Below are positions 27,122 to 36,555 of a stretch of 64,000 bases of DNA, piece after piece. Origin of the DNA: Hyphomicrobium facile (GTDB lineage Bacteria > Pseudomonadota > Alphaproteobacteria > Rhizobiales > Hyphomicrobiaceae); NCBI RefSeq assembly GCF_900116175.1, contig NZ_FPCH01000002.1, positions 1,259,008 to 1,323,007 on the forward strand. Direction: 5' to 3'. Position 1 is the first letter of the stretch, and each line of letters opens with the position of its first letter. Both the position numbers and the translations under genes were made by a program. Below the pieces are notes generated by a model. The model did not search any database, was not told the origin of the DNA, and was given only the letters and a program-made list of their open reading frames with translations.

Positions 27122-27372
27122 TATGGCGTTCCTTCGAACCGTAAACGATAAAGCGCAGCGTGGCGTTTTTCATCCTAAACCGAACCCGATTGCCGGGGGA
27201 TTACTTTAGCTAAATGGAATAGGACGCCCGCGTGCGAAATGTCCCGCCAATGAGCGGCAGTTAGTGAATGAAAGTCAAATGACAAGGCGTTCATCTGCGG
27301 CCGTTAACATGCGGCGCAATCAGCACTTTTGTGCGACGGAAAAGATTTCGTTATGGGGCCGTTGAGCCGAAT

Positions 27373-27849
27373 TCACTGAGCTTGGGAATCGTCGTCGGAG
27401 TCGTCGGCATTGGTCGAGCCGGTCGTCCATTTCTTGACGGCGTTGAAGACCGACGGTTTGCAAGAGCCGAGCGGGCCCGAGGCAGAATCGGCTGTGCCAT
27501 CGCCGCGGAACTGCGCTTCTTCATAGTTTTTCTTGCAGTACTCAGCCTGCTGTCTCTCGAGATCAGCCTGCGACACCTTCAGCTTTTTGTCTGGATCTTG
27601 AATCTCGGCGAGCGAGGGCTGCTCAACCTTGCCGCTGCCGGGCGGCGGTAATGCTTCGAGACCGGGGGGCACCACCAGCGGCTGGCGGGCCGCCATCTTG
27701 GGATCGCCCTTGGGGCCGCTGTCGCCATTCAAGCCCATGGCGTCGAAGACTTTGCCATTCAGCTGAACGCCATCAAAACCGCCGCAGCCTGCCAAGAACA
27801 GCGAGGCCATGACGCAAAGACCGATTTTTCGACCCAATTTCAACGACAT
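27373..27849 (-). CDS. Putative lipoprotein, function unknown
   Basis: The 158-residue product starts with a lipoprotein signal (basic N-terminus, hydrophobic stretch, lipobox LAGC with Cys22). The mature part is polar, with a Pro-rich segment VVPPGLEALPPPGSGK and a C-terminal Asp/Ser tail. Two further Cys (YCKKNYEEAQ and SCKPSVF) could pair. No known domain is recognised. It sits directly downstream of lspA, whose product would process it; this order is common in related genomes. It is likely anchored in the inner or outer membrane facing the periplasm. Confidence 0.78.
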   Translation of the reverse strand: MSLKLGRKIGLCVMASLFLAGCGGFDGVQLNGKVFDAMGLNGDSGPKGDPKMAARQPLVVPPGLEALPPPGSGKVEQPSLAEIQDPDKKLKVSQADLERQQAEYCKKNYEEAQFRGDGTADSASGPLGSCKPSVFNAVKKWTTGSTNADDSDDDSQAQ

Positions 27850-27911
27850 GCTTATTTGCTCGTGCCTTGAACCGACACGCCCCCGAGCCCGGATAAGCCG
27901 ACTTTACGGCG

Positions 27912-28421
27912 CTAATGCGACTCGCCCCTGAAGGATTCATACAACAGGCCAATGACGCCAGCAACGATGGCCACATCGGCAATGTTGAAGACGTACCAAT
28001 GGAAGCCGTAGGCGTGGAGCGAAAAGAAATCGGCGACGCCCCCAATGCGCAGCCGGTCGATAGCGTTGCCGATGGCGCCGCCGATGATCAAGCCGAGGCT
28101 GATCGCCATGAGCCGGCTTCCCTGCGACCAGTTGAGCCACAGCCAGAGGCCGGCGCTCGCCACGATCGCGAAGGCAACCAACAGATATTGGCCCTCGCGG
28201 CTTTCCTGATTGAACAGCGAATAGCTGACGCCGATGTTCTTCACGAAGACGAGGTCGAGAAAGGGCGTGACGACGACGCGTCCCTTCGCCTCGATGCCGT
28301 AGACGTCCAGCATCCAGAACTTGTGCGCCTGGTCGACGGCGATCGTCGCGAGCGCGATGGTGAGTGCGAGCGCTGCCCATCTGCTCCAGATGAGGCGTCG
28401 CGTTTCGGCCAGCTCGCTCAT
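27912..28421 (-). CDS. lspA: Lipoprotein signal peptidase (signal peptidase II)
   Basis: The 169-residue inner membrane protein has four hydrophobic segments and both catalytic Asp motifs: [20 protein letters not shown] and [11 protein letters not shown]. It cleaves the signal of prolipoproteins after lipidation. The start is ATG 28421, overlapping the ileS stop by 4 nt (ATGA), so it is translated with ileS. The longer frame up to 28802 is only the ileS shadow. Confidence 0.96.
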   Translation of the reverse strand: MSELAETRRLIWSRWAALALTIALATIAVDQAHKFWMLDVYGIEAKGRVVVTPFLDLVFVKNIGVSYSLFNQESREGQYLLVAFAIVASAGLWLWLNWSQGSRLMAISLGLIIGGAIGNAIDRLRIGGVADFFSLHAYGFHWYVFNIADVAIVAGVIGLLYESFRGESH

Positions 28422-31400
28422 GCCGTTACCCCGGAATCGATTTCGCGCATTGCGGCCGCATCGCGCGCCGACAGGTCGGGATAATCGGCGTCCGAGCCGA
28501 CGTCCTTGGTGATGCGCCACGACCGCGCGCACTTCCTGCCTTCCGCGCGTTTGACGACGACGCCGACGCCCGGCTCGTTCGGAACCGTAAACGCACCTTC
28601 CGGCGCTGGTTTGTCGGAGATCGCAATATCCGACGTGATGCAGACTTCCGCCATGTCGACACCGTCGAGGCCCGCCATCAGATCGGGATCGGTGACGTAG
28701 ACCTCGGGCGCTGCTTCGAGCGAGGAACCGATCTTCTTTTCGGCGCGGGCGATTTCGAGAGCGCCCGTTACGACGCTTCTGACTTCGCGCACGCGATCCC
28801 ACTTGGCAGCGAGATTATCGTCTCTCCATTCGCGCGGGATCTTCGGGAAGGGGGCGAGATGCACGCTTTCCGCTTCATCCGGCCGGTAGAGCAACCAAGC
28901 TTCTTCCGCCGTGAACGACAGGATCGGCGCGAGCCAGCGGATCAGCGTATCGCAAAGCTTATCGATGACGGTGAGCGCCGCCTTTCGCTTCATGCTCGAC
29001 GGCGCTTCGCAATAGAGCGCGTCCTTCCGGATGTCGAAATAGAACGCCGACAGCTCGGTGTTCATGAACTGCGACAGCAGGCCGACGATCTTGCGATAGT
29101 CGTAATGCTCGTAGGCTTTGCGGATTTCGTGATCGAGCTCGGCGAGACGATGCAGCATCAGCCGCTCGAGTTCGAACGGCTTCATATCCTTCAGGCTAAC
29201 GGCATCCTCGGGCTTGAAATGCGCGAGCGCGCCGAGCATCCAGCGCAGCGTATTCCTCAGCTTGCGGTAGGTCTCGGAGAACGTCTTCAGGATTTCGCCG
29301 CCGATGCGGAGATCATCCGAATAATCCGATGCCGCAACCCAGAGCCGCAGTATGTCGGCGCCGGACTTCGCCATCACGTCTTGCGGCGCGACGACGTTGC
29401 CGAGCGACTTCGACATCTTCTGTCCCTTCTCGTCGAGGACGAAGCCGTGAGTCACCACGATGTCGTAGGGCGCTTCTCCGCGCGTGCCGCAGCTTTCGAG
29501 AAGCGACGAGTGGAACCAGCCGCGATGCTGATCCGAACCTTCGAGGTACATGACCCGGTCCTGGCCGCCGTCGCGTTTGCGCTTCAAGCCTTTGAAGCCG
29601 GGGAAGGCCGTCGGGTCTTCCAGCGTGAAGGCGTGCGTCGAACCTGAATCGAACCAGACGTCGAGCACGTCTTTGACCTGCTCCCACTTCTTGAGGTCTT
29701 TCGCGGGGACGAAGCTTTTGAGGAAGCGTTCCTTCGCGCCCTCCTCGAACCAGACGTCGGCTCCCTTTTCGGCGAATGCCTTCTCGATGCGGGCGGACAG
29801 CTCTTCCGATTTCTCGAAGTCCGGTCCAGGGATGACCTGATCGGTTTCGATATTGCGGAAGACGGTGATCGGCACGCCCCAGGCGCGCTGCCGGGACACG
29901 ACCCAATCGGGCCGGTTCTCGATCATGCCGTTGATGCGGTTCTCACCCGCTTCAGGCACCCACTTGACGCGCTTGATTTCATCCAGCGAGATCTGGCGAA
30001 GGGTGGGGGCGTTATGGCCCCTTTTGATTGCGTCAGGCGACTCTCCTTCGGAGAGCCGGCCGCCCGACGCGAGGGGTTTATCCATCGCGATGAACCACTG
30101 CGGCGTGTTGCGGAAGATGACCGGCTTCTTCGAACGCCACGAGTGCGGATACTGATGCTTCAGGCGGCCGCGCGCGATGATGTTGCCGTTTTCGGCAAGC
30201 GCCTTGATGACGGCGTCGTTGGCGTCGCCTTTGTCGCCGTTCTCCTTCAGCACGCGCTTGCCTTCGAAGCCGGGCGCTGCCTTCGTCATGACGCCGTCGG
30301 CGTCGACGGTGAACGGCACGGTCGTGTCGATGTCCTGATCGCGCAGCGCTTTCTGGTTCTTCATCCAGATGATGTAGTCGTCGGCGCCGTGGCCGGGCGC
30401 GGTGTGGACGAAGCCCGTACCCGTATCGTCAGTCACGTGATCGCCGTCGAGCAGCGGAACGTCGAATGCGTATCCGAGATCGCGCAGCGGATGCTCGCAG
30501 ACGAGATGACGAAGCTCGAAATTGGAGACAGTCTCGCGCTTTTCGTAAGCTTCGACCTTCGCCGCCTTCATGACGTCGGCGGCGAGCTTGTCGGCGAGGA
30601 TGTAGCGATCGCCCTTCTTCGCCCAATTGTTTTCCGGCGCTTCCGTGACCTCGTAGAGGCCATACTCGATGCGCGACGAGAAGCTGATCGCGCGGTTGCC
30701 CGGGATCGTCCAGGGAGTCGTCGTCCAGATGACGACTGAGGCTCCGAGCAAATTCTCCGGCGTCACCTCGGGATGGATCTCGGGCGGCGTTTCGGCCGCG
30801 GCATAGTCCTCGGCCTGCGACAGCGGCTTTGCCGGGAACTTCACCCAGATCATGTCGGACTGATAGTCCTGGTATTCGACCTCGGCTTCGGCGAGCGCGG
30901 TCTTTTCGACGACGCTCCACATCACGGGCTTCGAACCGCGATAAAGCTGGCCCGACGCTGCAAACTTCATCAGCTCGCGGGCGATGATGCTTTCGGCGCG
31001 GTAGTCCATCGTCGAGTACGGCCGCTCCCAGTCGCCGACGACGCCCAGGCGCTTGAACTCATCGCGTTGGATGTTCAGCCAGTGAGCGGCAAACTTCCGG
31101 CATTCGTCGCGGAAGGCGTTGATGGCGACGGGATCGGAGAAGTTCGGCTTTTCCTTGCCCTTGGCGCGATACTGCTCCTCGATTTTCCATTCGATCGGCA
31201 GGCCGTGGCAATCCCAGCCCGGCACGTAGTTGGAATCGTGGCCGAGCATCTGCTGGGATTTGACGACCAAGTCCTTCAGGATCTTGTTCAGCGCGTGGCC
31301 GATGTGGATGTTGCCGTTGGCGTAGGGCGGCCCATCGTGCAGCGTGAACTTCACACGGCCTTTGGATTGTGAGCGGAGCTTTTCATAGAGGCCGATCTCG

Positions 31401-31564
31401 TCCCAGCGCTTAAGGAGCTTCGGCTCCAATTCCGGCAAACCGGCGCGCATCGGGAATTCGGTTGCGGGCAGGAACAGCGTCTTGCTCCAGTCGCGGCCGC
31501 CCTCGGCTGCCGGGGCTTCAGTTGCAGCGCCTGCCTTGCCGGCAGCCTTTGCGTCTTTCGACAT
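28418..31564 (-). CDS. ileS: Isoleucyl-tRNA synthetase, with an in-frame palindromic insertion
   Basis: The class I synthetase has the HIGH motif in [12 protein letters not shown], the KMSKS motif in [12 protein letters not shown], a CP1 editing domain, and the [13 protein letters not shown] segment. Start ATG 31564 (MSKDAKAAG) gives 1048 residues, longer than many. Between WFIAMDKPL and LRQISLDEI about 20 residues ([20 protein letters not shown]) look foreign. They are encoded by a palindrome at 30030-30070 that closely matches an intergenic element at 16.06 kb. It is cotranscribed with downstream lspA and probably with upstream ribF. Confidence 0.96.
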   Translation of the reverse strand: MSKDAKAAGKAGAATEAPAAEGGRDWSKTLFLPATEFPMRAGLPELEPKLLKRWDEIGLYEKLRSQSKGRVKFTLHDGPPYANGNIHIGHALNKILKDLVVKSQQMLGHDSNYVPGWDCHGLPIEWKIEEQYRAKGKEKPNFSDPVAINAFRDECRKFAAHWLNIQRDEFKRLGVVGDWERPYSTMDYRAESIIARELMKFAASGQLYRGSKPVMWSVVEKTALAEAEVEYQDYQSDMIWVKFPAKPLSQAEDYAAAETPPEIHPEVTPENLLGASVVIWTTTPWTIPGNRAISFSSRIEYGLYEVTEAPENNWAKKGDRYILADKLAADVMKAAKVEAYEKRETVSNFELRHLVCEHPLRDLGYAFDVPLLDGDHVTDDTGTGFVHTAPGHGADDYIIWMKNQKALRDQDIDTTVPFTVDADGVMTKAAPGFEGKRVLKENGDKGDANDAVIKALAENGNIIARGRLKHQYPHSWRSKKPVIFRNTPQWFIAMDKPLASGGRLSEGESPDAIKRGHNAPTLRQISLDEIKRVKWVPEAGENRINGMIENRPDWVVSRQRAWGVPITVFRNIETDQVIPGPDFEKSEELSARIEKAFAEKGADVWFEEGAKERFLKSFVPAKDLKKWEQVKDVLDVWFDSGSTHAFTLEDPTAFPGFKGLKRKRDGGQDRVMYLEGSDQHRGWFHSSLLESCGTRGEAPYDIVVTHGFVLDEKGQKMSKSLGNVVAPQDVMAKSGADILRLWVAASDYSDDLRIGGEILKTFSETYRKLRNTLRWMLGALAHFKPEDAVSLKDMKPFELERLMLHRLAELDHEIRKAYEHYDYRKIVGLLSQFMNTELSAFYFDIRKDALYCEAPSSMKRKAALTVIDKLCDTLIRWLAPILSFTAEEAWLLYRPDEAESVHLAPFPKIPREWRDDNLAAKWDRVREVRSVVTGALEIARAEKKIGSSLEAAPEVYVTDPDLMAGLDGVDMAEVCITSDIAISDKPAPEGAFTVPNEPGVGVVVKRAEGRKCARSWRITKDVGSDADYPDLSARDAAAMREIDSGVTA
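30030..30070. repeat. Palindromic element inside the ileS coding sequence
   Basis: GCGTC (30030-30034) and GACGC (30066-30070) enclose a CTCTCC-ttc-GGAGAG hairpin (30041-30055). The core GGCGACTC...GAGCCGGCCGCC is shared with the intergenic element at 16063-16099. Translated in the ileS frame it gives the extra [13 protein letters not shown] stretch. Confidence 0.65.
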
Positions 31565-31733
31565 CGGGTAAACTTTCAATTCCAAAAGAAAATCAGCGCG
31601 GGTTCTAGCAACTGCGCTGCGGCTTAGCAAAGGCGGCGGGATACCGGCCTCTTTCGTATGGGTAATCCGGCGCAAGTTGGCACGGTGACTGATTATTCAG
31701 TTCCGGTCGGTCGCCCATCCGAAGATGACGAAT

Positions 31734-32660
31734 TCAGGCCTTCGCCAGAACCGCCTGCACCTTGGCGATATCTTCGTCCATCTGCGCGACGAGTTCCTCG
31801 ACCGAGCGGAATTTGCGGTCGCCGCGAATGAAGTCGATGAATTCGACCTCCATTTCGCGGCCGTAGAGGTCGCCGCTGAAATCGAACAGGTAAACTTCGA
31901 GGACGGGCATTCCGTCATCGAACGTCGGGCGGGTGCCGAGATAGGCTGCCGCGTCGTGGGGAATGCCGTCGAAATACGCCCGGACCGCATATATGCCGTG
32001 GCCGAGCGTCGTGCCTTTCGGCATCGGCAGGTTGGCGGTCGGATAGCCCATGTCCGTTCCACGCTTGGCGCCGCCGACCACCCGGCCCGCGACGCGCCAG
32101 GGGGAGCCGAGCACGTGGGCTGCGCCCTTCACATCGCCCTGGGCGAGATAGAGCCTTACGGCGGACGATGAAAACGGTTCGCCTGCTTCCGCGATCGGGG
32201 GCATGACGGTCACTCCAAAACCAAGTTCTTCGCCGGCGCGCACCATCAGCTCGGGATTGCCGCCGCGGTTATGGCCGAAATAGAAATCGTAGCCGATGAC
32301 GACGTGAACGACGCCAAGCCCCGCGACGAGAACACGCTCGATGAAATGTTCGGCGGTGAGCGCTGCGAGTTCGGCGTTGAAGGGTTCGACGACGGCAATG
32401 TCGACGCCGAGCGCCTCGAGCAGGACGAGCTTCCGTTTCAACGGGGTCAGACGGAAGTGCGCCTCGTTCGGCTGGAAGAACTCGCGCGGATGGGGTTCGA
32501 ACACCATCACGGATGATGGCGCCTTGACTTTCCGCGCTTGCGCCTTCGCCTCAGCGATCAGCGCGCGATGCCCACGATGAACGCCATCGAAATTTCCGAT
32601 GGCGATGGCGGAGCCGCGAAACTCCGGCGAAACATGCTTGTGACCATGAATGACGTGCAT
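31734..32660 (-). CDS. ribF: Bifunctional riboflavin kinase/FMN adenylyltransferase
   Basis: The 308-residue protein has an N-terminal FAD synthetase domain (IAIGNFDGVHRGHRALI, with its nucleotidyltransferase-like HRGH) and a C-terminal riboflavin kinase domain (GTDMGYPTANLPMP). It converts riboflavin to FMN and then FAD. The gene lies upstream of ileS-lspA, the usual bacterial order. The gap to ileS is about 170 bp, so a separate ileS promoter is possible. Confidence 0.96.
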   Translation of the reverse strand: MHVIHGHKHVSPEFRGSAIAIGNFDGVHRGHRALIAEAKAQARKVKAPSSVMVFEPHPREFFQPNEAHFRLTPLKRKLVLLEALGVDIAVVEPFNAELAALTAEHFIERVLVAGLGVVHVVIGYDFYFGHNRGGNPELMVRAGEELGFGVTVMPPIAEAGEPFSSSAVRLYLAQGDVKGAAHVLGSPWRVAGRVVGGAKRGTDMGYPTANLPMPKGTTLGHGIYAVRAYFDGIPHDAAAYLGTRPTFDDGMPVLEVYLFDFSGDLYGREMEVEFIDFIRGDRKFRSVEELVAQMDEDIAKVQAVLAKA

Positions 32661-32708
32661 GTCTGGCGCGGCTTCGCCGGTCTCCGAGATCTGCGAACGT
32701 ACCTACGA

Positions 32709-33146
32709 TTATCGCGGCCGGGGGGGAACCATCAGCACCGCTTCGCCCGTCAAGACCGGTTTGCCGGCGACAGTGCAGAGGCACTCGAACCGGGCCCGCT
32801 TCTTGTCGGGTATCAGCTCAACGAGCTTGACGAGGGTTTCAACGCGATCGTCGATCTTGACCGGGCCTTTGAAGAACAGCGACTGAGACACGTAAATAGC
32901 GCCGGGGCCAGGAAGTTTCATTCCGAAGATGGCCGAGATGTAGCCAGCGGAAAGAATGCCGTGAGCGATACGCTCCTTGAAGATCGTTTTGGCAGCGTAC
33001 TCGGCATCGAGATGTACGGGGTTGTAGTCACCCGACAGGGCTGCGTAGGCGACGATATCCGCCTCGCCCACGATCCTCGACATCGAGGCTTCCTGCCCGA
33101 CCTCTAAATCCTCGAAATATTTTGTCCGGCCGGCGGTTGCGAGCAT
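32709..33146 (-). CDS. MaoC-like hot-dog dehydratase
   Basis: The protein of 145 residues has the R-hydratase/MaoC motif LSGDYNPVHLDAEYA with the catalytic Asp and His, followed by AHGILSAGYISAIFG. It likely hydrates an enoyl-CoA; in a PHB-forming methylotroph it could link to (R)-3-hydroxyacyl-CoA supply or to the ethylmalonyl pathway, but this is inference. Start ATG 33146 has AGGGA 6 nt upstream and is preferred over the frame opening at 33203. It lies about 50 bp upstream of ribF on the same strand. Confidence 0.88.
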   Translation of the reverse strand: MLATAGRTKYFEDLEVGQEASMSRIVGEADIVAYAALSGDYNPVHLDAEYAAKTIFKERIAHGILSAGYISAIFGMKLPGPGAIYVSQSLFFKGPVKIDDRVETLVKLVELIPDKKRARFECLCTVAGKPVLTGEAVLMVPPRPR

Positions 33147-33167
33147 TAAGCGTCCCTGCACGTTATG

Positions 33168-33193
33168 GCCCGATCCACGAACGGGCTTTTTTT
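33168..33193 (+). terminator. Terminator-like hairpin with T-run and no plus-strand gene before it
   Basis: GCCCG (33168-33172) and CGGGC (33182-33186) form a stem followed by seven T (33187-33193) on the plus strand. The nearest plus-strand gene upstream is more than 20 kb away, and the maoC gene here is on the minus strand. It may end antisense transcription over maoC, or form part of the maoC leader on the other strand. Confidence 0.4.
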
Positions 33194-33309
33194 GGGGGGA
33201 CATTAACCCGTCATAAACACAGGCCGCAACCGCGGCGCTGCCGATCTGGCTGCGGCCTTGTTGCAGCTGCCGTGGCTTTGAGCCTTGCGTGACGGCCTGC
33301 TGAAGCGTT

Positions 33310-33330
33310 ATAAAGGGGTATTCCCTTTAT
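33310..33330. promoter_or_regulatory. Inverted repeat upstream of trcR
   Basis: ATAAAGGG and CCCTTTAT form a perfect 8-bp inverted repeat with a 5-nt spacer, 55 bp before the trcR start. It may be an operator or a 5'-leader hairpin. No regulator is identified. Confidence 0.35.
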
Positions 33331-33385
33331 TTACCGTTTTACTGGCTTTCGCTGACCCCCGGCGAAAGACCGAAAGAGGACACCC

Positions 33386-34120
33386 ATGAGCGACCGCCGC
33401 CCCCTTATGCCGAAAGCCACCGCCGTTTGGCTGGTGGAAAACACGGCGCTCTCATTTGACCAGATTGCCGAGTTCTGCGGTCTCCATCCGCTCGAGGTCA
33501 AGGGTATTGCCGATGGCGAGGTTGCACAGGGCATCAAAGGCATGGACCCCGTCACGAACGGGCAGCTGACGCGCGAAGAGATTGCGCGGGCCGAGAAGGA
33601 CGGGAAGTACAAACTCCACCTCGCGGAAAGCAAGGTGCAGCTGCCGCCGCTTCCGCAGACGCGCAAGGGTCCGCGCTACACGCCCGTCTCTCGCCGTCAC
33701 GACCGGCCGAACGCGGTGCTGTGGATTCTTCGCAACCATCCGGAACTCAAGGACAGCCAAATCATGCGCCTCGTCGGCACGACCAAGCCGACGATCGCTC
33801 AAATCCGTGACAGGACGCATTGGAACTCGGCGCAGCTGACGCCTCAGGACCCGGTGACGCTCGGGCTCTGCTCGCAGGTCGACCTCGATGCCGAGGTGAA
33901 GAAGGCTGCCCGCCGCACGGGCGGCGACCGCAAGGAGGCAGGCGACGAGGAGAAGGCCGGAACGCTGCTCCCGACGTCGGAGACCACCGCGCGTGCCGAG
34001 ATCCTGACGCCGAAGGGCCCGGCAGAGGCTGCCGAGGAAACACCGGAGCAAGAGCAGGCGCGCGTTCTCGCGAAGCTCAAGGGCATGACGCCCAAGGAAG
34101 AGGCTCAGGAGGACGAGTAA
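33386..34120 (+). CDS. trcR: Cell-cycle transcriptional regulator TrcR (DUF1013)
   Basis: The 244-residue protein is a DUF1013 member: PKATAVWLVENTALSFDQIAEF at the N-terminus, GKYKLHLAESKVQLPP, and RRHDRPNAVLWILRNHPELKD, the last two parts resembling helix-turn-helix regions. The C-terminal 70 residues are acidic/Lys-rich and disordered. In Alphaproteobacteria TrcR influences cell-cycle transcription. GAGGA lies 7 nt before the ATG. Its last 16 bp overlap the convergent SulP gene. Confidence 0.9.
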   Translation: MSDRRPLMPKATAVWLVENTALSFDQIAEFCGLHPLEVKGIADGEVAQGIKGMDPVTNGQLTREEIARAEKDGKYKLHLAESKVQLPPLPQTRKGPRYTPVSRRHDRPNAVLWILRNHPELKDSQIMRLVGTTKPTIAQIRDRTHWNSAQLTPQDPVTLGLCSQVDLDAEVKKAARRTGGDRKEAGDEEKAGTLLPTSETTARAEILTPKGPAEAAEETPEQEQARVLAKLKGMTPKEEAQEDE

Positions 34121-35847
34121 CTCCCGACGTTGCGACGGTCCGGTCTATCTCCGCGGCTCATCGCGACGGCGTCCTCGATGCGAGCCGCGTATTGCACGAG
34201 CGGCTTTCTCAATCCCGCGGCAAGGAGCGTCCGGCGAACACTCCTAGTCGCGGAGGTGAAGTATAGTTTTGTGCCGCCCCGATTGAGTTTGTTAGCGAAA
34301 GTCCCGAGGGTGCGGGCGGCGGTGCTATCAACGATCGGCACGTCGGTAAAATCGAGAATGAACGTCTTAGGATGAGCGCCGATCCGGTCGAGAACGGCAC
34401 TGACTGATGCTGTCGCGCCGAAGAAGAATGCCCCTGAAATCCTGTAGACCATGACGTCACTCCCGGCACCTGCGGGCTGACTCGAAGGCTGTTCCGATTC
34501 CGGCGTATCCGCCACGTCGCCGGCGACGAGCGTGCGCCCGGTCTCGACTTCAACCGCTTCTGCCATCCGATGCAGAAAGAGGAATGCCCCGAGCGTAACT
34601 CCGACCAAGATGGCTGTTGTCAGGTCGACGAAGATCGTCAGCAGGAACGTTGCCAGCAGAACGGCCGCATCTCCCCAGGACGATCTCAGAAGCGTTGCGA
34701 ATTCTTCCTTCTCGGCCATGTTCCAGGCGACCACGGCGAGAACACCGCCGAGGCTCGCAAGCGGGATGTATGCGGCGAGTGGCGCCGCCACCAGCATGAA
34801 GAGCAGGATGAACAGCGCATGCAGGATACCTGAGACGGGTCCATGCGCGCCGGCGCGGACGTTCGTCGCCGTGCGGGCGATCGTTCCTGTTACGCACATA
34901 CCGCCGAATGTGACAGCGGCGACGTTGGCGACACCTTGAGCCACCAGCTCACAATTCGAACGATGCTTGCGTCCGGTCATGCCGTCGGCGACGACGGCAG
35001 AAAGCAGGCTCTCGATGGAGCCAAGCAAAGCAATTGATATCGCGTCAGGCAATGCGGCCTGCAACTTGGCTAGATCGAAGGCCGGCAGATGCGGCGCGGG
35101 CAGCATCCGCGGCACCTCGCCGAACCGCGAGCCGATCGTCGTCACGTCGAAACCCAACGCCCAGGCGAGGGTCGTCGTGACGCCGACTGCGATGAGCATT
35201 CCCGGCCATTTGGGCCTGATGCGGCGAAGCCCGACAATAATCGCTATCGAGAGCAGAGAGATCGTGATCGTTGCCGGCTTGAATGTGCTGAGGTTCGAAG
35301 CGATCGCGGCAAGCTTCGGGAAAAGCTGCGCCGGCTCATGCGCCATGTCGAGGCCGAGCAGGTCTTTGATCTGACTTGCAAAGATAATAACGGCGATACC
35401 GGCAGTGAATCCGACCGTCACCGGGAACGGGATGTATTTGATGTAGGTCCCGAGGCGCAGGGACCCTGCAACGATCATTATCAAGCCGGCCATCATCGTC
35501 GCGAGGACCAAGCCGTCGTAGCCTCGTTGCTCGACGATCGTCGCGATCAGAACGATAAAAGCTCCCGCCGGGCCGCCGATCTGGTATCGGCTGCCTCCGA
35601 GCGCCGAGATCAGGAAGCCGCCAACGATTGCGGTAAACAGACCCTTTTCGGGCGATAGACCGGAGCCGATGGCAATTGCCATCGACAACGGAAGCGCCAC
35701 GATCGCGACCGTCAAGCCGGCGATCGTATCGGCGCGCAAATCGCTTAAGCGATAGCCCTCTCGCAGGATCGTAACGAGCTTTGGCGTAAACAGCTCAACA
35801 AGGCTCGGACGTGGCCGAGTTGCTTCGCGTCTTGCCGACGTATCCAT
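34105..35847 (-). CDS. SulP family inorganic anion transporter with STAS domain
   Basis: The 580-residue membrane protein has the SulP pattern: DTIAGLTVAIVALPLSMAIA near residue 42, QIGGPAGAFIVLIATI near 92, and about 12 hydrophobic segments. A cytoplasmic STAS domain at 455-565 contains LDFTDVPIVDSTAART. It could carry sulfate, bicarbonate or a dicarboxylate. An XRE regulator is encoded just upstream on the same strand, an arrangement common for SulP genes in this order. Its 3' end overlaps trcR. Confidence 0.92.
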   Translation of the reverse strand: MDTSARREATRPRPSLVELFTPKLVTILREGYRLSDLRADTIAGLTVAIVALPLSMAIAIGSGLSPEKGLFTAIVGGFLISALGGSRYQIGGPAGAFIVLIATIVEQRGYDGLVLATMMAGLIMIVAGSLRLGTYIKYIPFPVTVGFTAGIAVIIFASQIKDLLGLDMAHEPAQLFPKLAAIASNLSTFKPATITISLLSIAIIVGLRRIRPKWPGMLIAVGVTTTLAWALGFDVTTIGSRFGEVPRMLPAPHLPAFDLAKLQAALPDAISIALLGSIESLLSAVVADGMTGRKHRSNCELVAQGVANVAAVTFGGMCVTGTIARTATNVRAGAHGPVSGILHALFILLFMLVAAPLAAYIPLASLGGVLAVVAWNMAEKEEFATLLRSSWGDAAVLLATFLLTIFVDLTTAILVGVTLGAFLFLHRMAEAVEVETGRTLVAGDVADTPESEQPSSQPAGAGSDVMVYRISGAFFFGATASVSAVLDRIGAHPKTFILDFTDVPIVDSTAARTLGTFANKLNRGGTKLYFTSATRSVRRTLLAAGLRKPLVQYAARIEDAVAMSRGDRPDRRNVGSYSSS

Positions 35848-35920
35848 TCTCCGTCCCCATTATGGAGCGGCGAGATCGTCGGCCAAATCGTCGGCGGTCA
35901 TCGTCGCAGTGTTCAAAGCG

Positions 35921-36238
35921 TTAAGAGCGCGCGAACAGACCCTTCTTCCTGCGCCCTTGCGCCAAGGCGGGTGCCGAAGTCCTGAGCGGAAGGCGTTCCT
36001 TGAAGCGAACGCCACGTCCTTGACCCGCGCTCGGCATGCTCTCGCCGATCAGCTCAATGCCGGCCGCGTCGAAGGCGGCAACGACCTTCGTCAACGTATC
36101 GACGACGCCGCGAACGTTGCCTTCGCTTGCCTCCATGCGCTGGATCGTCGGCAACGAAACACCGGCGCGATCCGCCAGCGTCTGCTGGTCGATACCGAGG
36201 AGCGCACGCGCAGCGCGCATCTGCGCGGCGGTAATCAA
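35921..36238 (-). CDS. XRE-family helix-turn-helix regulator
   Basis: The 105-residue protein has an N-terminal HTH_3 domain (GIDQQTLADRAGVSLPTIQRMEA, read around residues 15-38) and a basic C-terminal tail. The start is TTG 36238 with GGAAGGA about 7 nt upstream. It precedes the SulP gene by about 70 bp on the same strand and probably controls it. A 9-bp inverted repeat sits directly in front of its own start, suggesting autoregulation. Confidence 0.87.
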   Translation of the reverse strand: MITAAQMRAARALLGIDQQTLADRAGVSLPTIQRMEASEGNVRGVVDTLTKVVAAFDAAGIELIGESMPSAGQGRGVRFKERLPLRTSAPALAQGRRKKGLFARS

Positions 36239-36255
36239 GCGCTGTCCTTCCCATG

Positions 36256-36289
36256 AAACATCATGCGAAAAGTCTAAACTATGATGTTT
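36256..36289. promoter_or_regulatory. Inverted repeat and promoter upstream of the XRE regulator gene
   Basis: AAACATCAT (36256-36264) and ATGATGTTT (36281-36289) are perfect inverted arms 16 bp apart. On the minus strand a promoter of the form TTGATG-N17-TAGACT overlaps them, so a bound dimer would block transcription of the regulator and of the SulP gene. The rest of the 317 bp to the next gene shows only a 9-A tract near 36496. Confidence 0.5.
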
Positions 36290-36555
36290 TTCCCATCAAC
36301 TTAAACTTTTGAAACATGAGAATGGATCGAAGGCGCCCGGCTCCGCCCGATCTCTCGCTGGACGCGCCGCGGATCCAGTTATTCGGGCCCGGGCGGCGGA
36401 GATGGCCCGCCCCAAACTTGACCGGCGAGGATCGTCGCGGTCTCAAATCCGGCATTGTCGGCCGTGGCTGGTTTCGCTAGCGTCGCCCGCATCAAAAAAA
36501 AAATGCTTTCGCTCGTCGAGAGTTAAGAACTAGGCAGGAACCCGGGGCACTGAAC

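Noticed and set aside
36309..36533. 74-residue frame upstream of the acyl-CoA synthetase
   Set aside because: Arg/Ala/Pro-rich with no ribosome site or homology; overlaps the probable promoter region.
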